Positions 24,890 to 25,045 of a stretch of 25,045 nucleotides of DNA are shown one piece after another. Each line of letters begins with the position of its first letter. The first letter of the stretch is position 1. Under the pieces are notes generated by a model. The model saw nothing but the letters and a program-made list of their open reading frames with translations, did no database searches and had not been told where the DNA came from. Origin of the DNA: a virus. The stretch is from the IMG/VR virus record IMGVR_UViG_3300042343_001366, positions 1 through 25,045 of that record, one strand, 5' to 3'. The translations under genes and the position numbers were made by a program.

Positions 24890-25045
24890 CTTGTTTAATA
24901 CCACCGACTACGTATGATTCTACTTCCGTTTCCTGGGGAGCAACCTGGAGACCTTTAGAGGAAATCCAGTGCTGAGTCCAAGGTAGTGGATTGTTGTTTG
25001 CTGAAATATCATACTGGGGTTTAAGTCCGATTGCTTTTAGTCTAC
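24852..25045 (-). CDS. nrdB: Ribonucleotide reductase class I beta subunit, C-terminal part
   Basis: The last 64 codons are in the window. They read PWTQHWISSKGLQVAPQETE then VESYVVGGIKQDV and end FSGFKL, which is the conserved C-terminus of aerobic class I RNR small subunits; the terminal hydrophobic tail docks into NrdA. The enzyme reduces ribonucleotides to deoxyribonucleotides for phage DNA synthesis. The metal-binding core lies outside the window. Confidence 0.9.
   Translation of the reverse strand, partial: RLKAIGLKPQYDISANNNPLPWTQHWISSKGLQVAPQETEVESYVVGGIKQDVTKNTFSGFKL

Noticed and set aside
1-25045. CRISPR array, insertion sequence or integrase-type mobile element
   Set aside because: No regularly spaced repeats, transposase or recombinase reading frames were seen on either strand; only the HNH and GIY-YIG-like genes are mobile-type.

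Overview
The window looks like part of the genome of a T4-like cyanophage (a myovirus of marine Synechococcus or Prochlorococcus). Evidence: two high-light-inducible proteins (hli), a plant-type ferredoxin, a PstS phosphate-binding protein and a cyanobacterial SLH-domain porin sit beside the C-terminus of class I ribonucleotide reductase beta (nrdB), a phage lysozyme, free-standing HNH and GIY-YIG-like endonucleases and a tRNA cluster. Every gene I accept is on the minus strand, so transcription runs from high to low coordinates. Genes mostly overlap as ATGA or lie within a few bases of each other.

Layout in transcription order. (1) 25045-22687: nrdB end, small hypotheticals, a GIY-YIG-like protein, a 57-aa protein under a perfect sigma70 promoter, then a second perfect promoter, a structured leader, a proline-rich lysozyme and a membrane-anchored companion. 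(2) 22678-18063: eleven convincing tRNA genes (Tyr, Ile-GAU, Arg, Leu, Gly, Asn, Val, Ser, Pro, Ile-UAU, Met) and two tRNA-like elements with abnormal anticodon regions. They are interspersed with an unknown 318-aa protein, a Dps-type ferritin with a complete ferroxidase motif, a cascade of seven overlapping mini-genes (30-67 aa, four with membrane segments) and a Phd/YefM-like antitoxin without a visible toxin. (3) 18009-17178: three small hypotheticals and a 28-codon ORF. (4) 17098-4472: one run of 15 translationally coupled genes for glycan synthesis behind a terminator/promoter composite. (5) 4387-1788: SLH porin and pstS, the latter with a Pho-box-like element. (6) 1675-1: hli, a tiny membrane peptide, ferredoxin, a 91-aa protein, a second hli, an inserted HNH endonuclease, and a peroxiredoxin cut by the window edge.

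The glycan cluster is the most remarkable part. It encodes a GDP-mannose 3,5-epimerase (product GDP-L-galactose), an ADP-heptose branch (HldA-like kinase, HldC-like nucleotidyltransferase, HldD-like epimerase, a small HAD phosphatase), a compact fused E1alpha/E1beta-like thiamine-diphosphate enzyme paired with a zinc-type dehydrogenase, a cupin, two methyltransferases, and seven glycosyltransferases (GT10, two GT11, two GT9-like, GT2/GT7C-like, GT25). The simplest reading is a phage pathway that makes and attaches an unusual glycan. Whether the target is host lipopolysaccharide or the virion cannot be seen from sequence.

Regulatory sequence is unusually legible. About a dozen TTGACA/TATAAT-type promoters match the host sigma70 consensus. 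One T4-type late promoter (TATAAATA) lies in the loop of a perfect 16-bp hairpin ahead of the homing endonuclease. Several intrinsic terminators overlap the next promoter or directly abut the next start codon.
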